Shown: positions 6,622 through 9,204 of the stretch, piece by piece | Position numbering within the stretch: position 1 is the first letter of the stretch | Layout of the letters: each line of letters opens with the position of its first letter | Program-made: the position numbers and the translations under genes | Source of the DNA: Fidelibacterota bacterium UBA2125 | GTDB taxonomy: Bacteria > Fidelibacterota > Marinisomatia > Marinisomatales > S15-B10 | Length of the DNA stretch: 9,204 bases | Direction of reading: 5' to 3' | NCBI GenBank assembly: GCA_002329125.1 | Contig: DCXX01000112.1 | Location: 1 to 9,204, forward strand | The notes under the pieces: model-generated | The model's database searches: none | Seen by the model: only the letters and a program-made list of their open reading frames with translations | What the model was told of the DNA's origin: nothing

Positions 6622-8295
6622 ATGAAAAAATATACTCTCTCATTTCTATTGTTGTGGAGCTGTACTCCGGGACCTGATCCTTCTGCTCCGGGTATTTCCC
6701 TTTATGACTATGTTATACGAAACGGCACCATTTATGATGGTTCCGGATCGGAAGGGTATGTAGCGGACGTGGCCATTTCCGGTGACCGTGTTGCCAAGAT
6801 CGGGCTCAACCTGCCCGGGAAGGGTAAAAAAGAAGTGAATGCATCGGGTATGGCTGTTACTCCCGGTTATATCAACATGCTTAGCTGGGCAACAGAATCT
6901 CTTATTATCGATGGGCGGTCACAAAGTGACATACGCCAGGGGGTGACCCTGGAAGTGTTTGGCGAAGGCGGTTCTGCAGGACCACTAAGCGAATCAATGA
7001 AATCAGAGTACGACACGCCGCCGGAGTGGACTACTCTGGGTGAATATCTTGAATTTCTGGAGAGAAAAGGTGTTTCTCCCAATGTGGCTTCCTTCATTGG
7101 AGCAACTACCTTGCGTATTCACCAAGTGGGTTTTGAGGACAGGGCGCCTACCGATAAAGAGATGGAAAATATGAGAGTTCTGGTTAAGGAAGGGATGGAG
7201 GAGGGGGCCATGGGTATCGGCTCATCTCTTATTTATGCACCTGCTTTTTATTCCTCAACAGAAGAGCTCATCGAACTTTGCAAAGTGGCTTCCGACTACG
7301 GCGGTATGTATATATCTCACATGCGAAGTGAGAGTAACCGCTTACTTCAGGCATTGGATGAACTAATACAAATTGCGGAAGAGGCGAATATCCCGGCTGA
7401 GGTATACCATCTGAAAGCCGGGGGGAAAAAGAATCATTATAAAATGGATCTTGCCATAGCAAAAATGGATTCGGCTCGCGCCGCGGGACTTTACATCACC
7501 GCCGATATGTATAACTACACTGCTGGTGCCACTGGACTGGACGCCTCCATGCCACCATGGGTCCAGGAGGGAGGGTATGATAAATGGGCAGAACGTCTCC
7601 AAGATCCTGAAATCCGTACCCGAGTGAAGGCGGAAATGCAAGAAGATACAGACGATTGGGAAAACCTTGGTTTGTTAGCTGGTTATGAAAACGTTCTATT
7701 AAGCGGTTTCCGAAACACCGATTTACGTCAGTACATCGGAAAAACATTGTTGCAAGTGGCTGAGATGCGCGGAACCCCACCGGAAGAGACGGCTATGGAT
7801 CTGGTGGTGGAGGACGGAAGTAGAGTGGATGTGGTTTACTTCCTCATGTCAGAGGAGAATGTGAAAAAGCAAATTCGTGTTCCGTATGTCAGTTTTGATT
7901 CGGATGCCGGATCCATTGCTCCGGAAGGCGATTTTTTAAAATATAATCCCCATCCTCGTGCCTACGGTAATTTTGCGCGGCTTTTGGGCAAGTATGTTCG
8001 GGATGAGAAAGTGATCCCGCTTCATGAGGCCATTTACAGGCTTTCTGGTTTGCCGGCGACCAACCTAAAGATCCGCCATAGAGGATTCCTTAAAATGGGG
8101 TACTACGCAGACGTGGTGGTCTTCGATCCGGCCACCATCCAGGACCACGCCACTTTTGAAAAACCGCATCAATACTCTACTGGGGTTTACCACGTTTTTG
8201 TGAACGGGGAGCAGGTGCTAAAAGATGGTGAGCATACAGGTGCTACACCCGGTCGCGTTGTTCGGGGACCAGGATGGACTGGGTGGAAGAATTGA
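6622..8295 (+). CDS. D-aminoacylase-family amidohydrolase, HxH-less, lipoprotein (paralog 2)
   Basis: 557 residues, with a short lipoprotein signal ending LWSC (Cys14). It is a full-length paralog of the gene just upstream: in the C-terminal stretch starting at the RG before YYADVVVFDP, about 52 of 67 aligned residues are identical. The metal-site pattern is the same: L87-S-W89 where HxH is expected, E115 in VFGEG, H233 (YISHMRSE), H263 (YHLKAG), D428 (FDSDAGS). Differences include a shorter segment after the GPLS motif (residues about 125-135) and a longer loop around residues 340-355 (DTDDWENLGLLAGYENV). These may alter substrate choice. The gene begins 10 bases after its neighbour's stop, behind an AGAGG at 6613-6617, so the two are co-transcribed. 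Both being intact suggests divergent, non-redundant roles, for example different side chains or acyl groups (inference). It is the last gene of the cluster. Confidence 0.85.
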   Translation: MKKYTLSFLLLWSCTPGPDPSAPGISLYDYVIRNGTIYDGSGSEGYVADVAISGDRVAKIGLNLPGKGKKEVNASGMAVTPGYINMLSWATESLIIDGRSQSDIRQGVTLEVFGEGGSAGPLSESMKSEYDTPPEWTTLGEYLEFLERKGVSPNVASFIGATTLRIHQVGFEDRAPTDKEMENMRVLVKEGMEEGAMGIGSSLIYAPAFYSSTEELIELCKVASDYGGMYISHMRSESNRLLQALDELIQIAEEANIPAEVYHLKAGGKKNHYKMDLAIAKMDSARAAGLYITADMYNYTAGATGLDASMPPWVQEGGYDKWAERLQDPEIRTRVKAEMQEDTDDWENLGLLAGYENVLLSGFRNTDLRQYIGKTLLQVAEMRGTPPEETAMDLVVEDGSRVDVVYFLMSEENVKKQIRVPYVSFDSDAGSIAPEGDFLKYNPHPRAYGNFARLLGKYVRDEKVIPLHEAIYRLSGLPATNLKIRHRGFLKMGYYADVVVFDPATIQDHATFEKPHQYSTGVYHVFVNGEQVLKDGEHTGATPGRVVRGPGWTGWKN

Positions 8296-8321
8296 AGTTT
8301 ATTTTATCAGCAAATGAACTT
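8295..8321. terminator. Weak hairpin between convergent genes
   Basis: The arms AAGTTTATTT (8295-8304) and AAATGAACTT (8312-8321) can pair over 10 positions, with one U-G wobble, around a seven-base loop. The element fills the 24-base gap and touches both stop codons, as expected for a bidirectional terminator. It is AT-rich and has no T-run on either side, so termination strength is doubtful. Confidence 0.3.
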
Positions 8322-9204
8322 AGGCTGTAGCTAACGCTTCCAATAGTCTATCGACCTCCGCTTTGGTGTTGTAGACATGGGTTGAGATTCTGATAGCATT
8401 GTGGCTGTCCCGCTGGTGTTCGTCAATGTGCGTTTTGATCCGTTCTTCCATCATTGGTACAGAAGCCATGGCGTTCAGCCCTTCTTTTTCAAAGATGGTT
8501 GAGCCCGGTGCAGAGATTTCTGGCGTGTGACCGCTGAGAAGTTTTACCCCTTTAATCTCTGCCAATCCTGCTTTCAGGTAGTCTGAAAGGAACCGACACC
8601 GATTTTCAATATTTTCCAGACCCAAAGTATTGACAAAGTCCAGAGCGGCACCAATAGCGGCCCGGACGGGGAAATCCTTGGTACCCGGTGGATCGAAGCC
8701 AGGTGCTTCTAATGTAGGATCTGGGGCGAAGGCTGATCTGATTCTTTTTCTTGCATCCTGTCGAACGTAGAGAAAACCTGTTCCCGCCGGGGCCAGGGTC
8801 CATTTGTGAAGGCTCACAGCGTACGCATCACATCCCAGATCGTGGAGATTAATAGGGAACTGTCCTGCCGCCTGGGCACCGTCCACCAGTGTAACTATCC
8901 CTCGATCTCGGGCCATGGCAGCCAATTTTTTTACCGGGTATCTGTGCCCTCCCCGAGTAACATGACAAAAGCTGAGTGCTTTAGTTTTTCGAGTAATAGC
9001 CTCTTCCAAACGATCTACCACGTCATCCTCACTATCCAAGGGACTTGGGATGAACACTTCCTTGATCCTAACACCTTCATTTTCTTTTCGGAACATCCAT
9101 GGTCGGTGTCCGGCGGGATGTTCTTGGGTGGTAATAATCACTTCATCCCTACGTTTTAATTCAAGACCAATAGCTTGCAGATGAAGCGCTTCTGAAGCAT
9201 TCCG
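8320..9204 (-). CDS. Class V aminotransferase-fold PLP enzyme (isopenicillin-N-epimerase/cysteine-desulfurase-like), N-terminus missing
   Basis: The frame is open from the right edge to the TAA at 8322-8320, giving 294 visible residues. The GTG at 9141 is internal, because the upstream frame reads a family-typical NASEALHLQAIGLELKRRDEVI. The PLP fold is shown by VDGAQAAGQFP, with the Asp that contacts the pyridine nitrogen and a nearby Gln. It is followed by AVSLHKWTLAPAGTGFLYVR, whose Lys (codon at 8803-8805) should form the Schiff base. The C-terminal domain (IRISTHVYNTKAEVDRLLEAL) is typical. Enzymes of this fold act as aminotransferases, desulfurases, epimerases or kynureninases. The closest resemblance is to proteins loosely labelled isopenicillin N epimerase, but many of these have unknown substrates. 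About 100 or more N-terminal residues should lie beyond the window. It converges on the hydrolase cluster, so it is transcribed separately and need not share its function. Confidence 0.85.
   Translation of the reverse strand, partial: RNASEALHLQAIGLELKRRDEVIITTQEHPAGHRPWMFRKENEGVRIKEVFIPSPLDSEDDVVDRLEEAITRKTKALSFCHVTRGGHRYPVKKLAAMARDRGIVTLVDGAQAAGQFPINLHDLGCDAYAVSLHKWTLAPAGTGFLYVRQDARKRIRSAFAPDPTLEAPGFDPPGTKDFPVRAAIGAALDFVNTLGLENIENRCRFLSDYLKAGLAEIKGVKLLSGHTPEISAPGSTIFEKEGLNAMASVPMMEERIKTHIDEHQRDSHNAIRISTHVYNTKAEVDRLLEALATA

Larger units (their letters stand above)
1..8295 (+). other. Probable operon: sugar activation plus exported amino-sugar/D-amino-acid hydrolases
   Basis: Seven clear genes run in one direction with overlaps of 8, 4 and 1 bases and gaps of 27 and 10 bases. 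The only wider gap (79 bases) is before the GH20 gene and is mostly filled by the micro-ORF. No convincing internal promoter or terminator was found, so one transcript that starts left of the window is likely. Two genes lack export signals (kinase, nucleotidyltransferase). Five carry them (serine hydrolase, GH20, phosphatase fold, two deacylase-like proteins). Confidence 0.65.

Noticed and set aside
8806..9159. 117-residue + strand frame opposite the PLP enzyme
   Set aside because: It is antisense to a clear conserved protein and its translation shows no recognisable motif.

Overview
The window reads as a bacterial chromosomal segment carrying one long co-directional gene cluster on the + strand (1 to 8295), followed by a single convergent gene on the - strand (8320 to the right edge). 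Both edge genes are cut by the window. No tRNA, rRNA, CRISPR array, insertion sequence or phage gene was seen, and no stretch without a gene exceeds about 80 bases. Four consecutive-type lipoprotein signal peptides and the set of exported hydrolases suggest a Gram-negative bacterium. The style (weak or absent Shine-Dalgarno sites for some genes, lipoprotein hydrolases, D-aminoacylase-like proteins of the 'INMLSW' type) fits the Bacteroidota/FCB group or a marine relative such as Marinimicrobia. That placement is a guess from general resemblance, not a demonstrated assignment.

Layout. (1) 1-389: C-terminal end of a GHMP-family sugar kinase. (2) 382-1233: a GT-A-fold sugar-1-phosphate nucleotidyltransferase-like protein, overlapping the kinase by 8 bases. 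(3) 1230-2126: a class A beta-lactamase-like serine hydrolase, apparently a lipoprotein that starts at a non-standard CTG codon overlapping the previous stop. (4) 2127-2198: a 23-codon reading frame with a signal-peptide-like product. (5) 2206-3828: a GH20 beta-N-acetylhexosaminidase lipoprotein. (6) 3828-4907: an exported alkaline-phosphatase-superfamily hydrolase, overlapping the GH20 stop by one base. (7) and (8) 4935-6611 and 6622-8295: two tandem paralogous lipoproteins of the D-aminoacylase (amidohydrolase) family. Both lack the usual HxH metal motif. (9) 8320-9204, - strand: a class V aminotransferase-fold PLP enzyme, N-terminus off the window.

How the genes may work together (inference): two cytoplasmic enzymes that could phosphorylate and nucleotidylate a sugar sit upstream of five exported or lipid-anchored hydrolases. 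The hydrolases' families act on N-acetylhexosamine glycosides, phospho- or sulfo-esters, D-Ala-type or beta-lactam acyl bonds, and N-acyl-D-amino acids. This is the set expected for stripping amino sugars and D-amino acids from peptidoglycan or another amino-sugar glycan outside the cytoplasmic membrane and re-activating the sugar inside. No gene by itself proves that substrate.

The points most worth a second look are the HxH-less paired deacylase-like proteins with a Glu at the place of the bridging Cys, the CTG start of the serine hydrolase, the micro-ORF in front of the GH20 gene, and the compartment-split salvage-like organisation.
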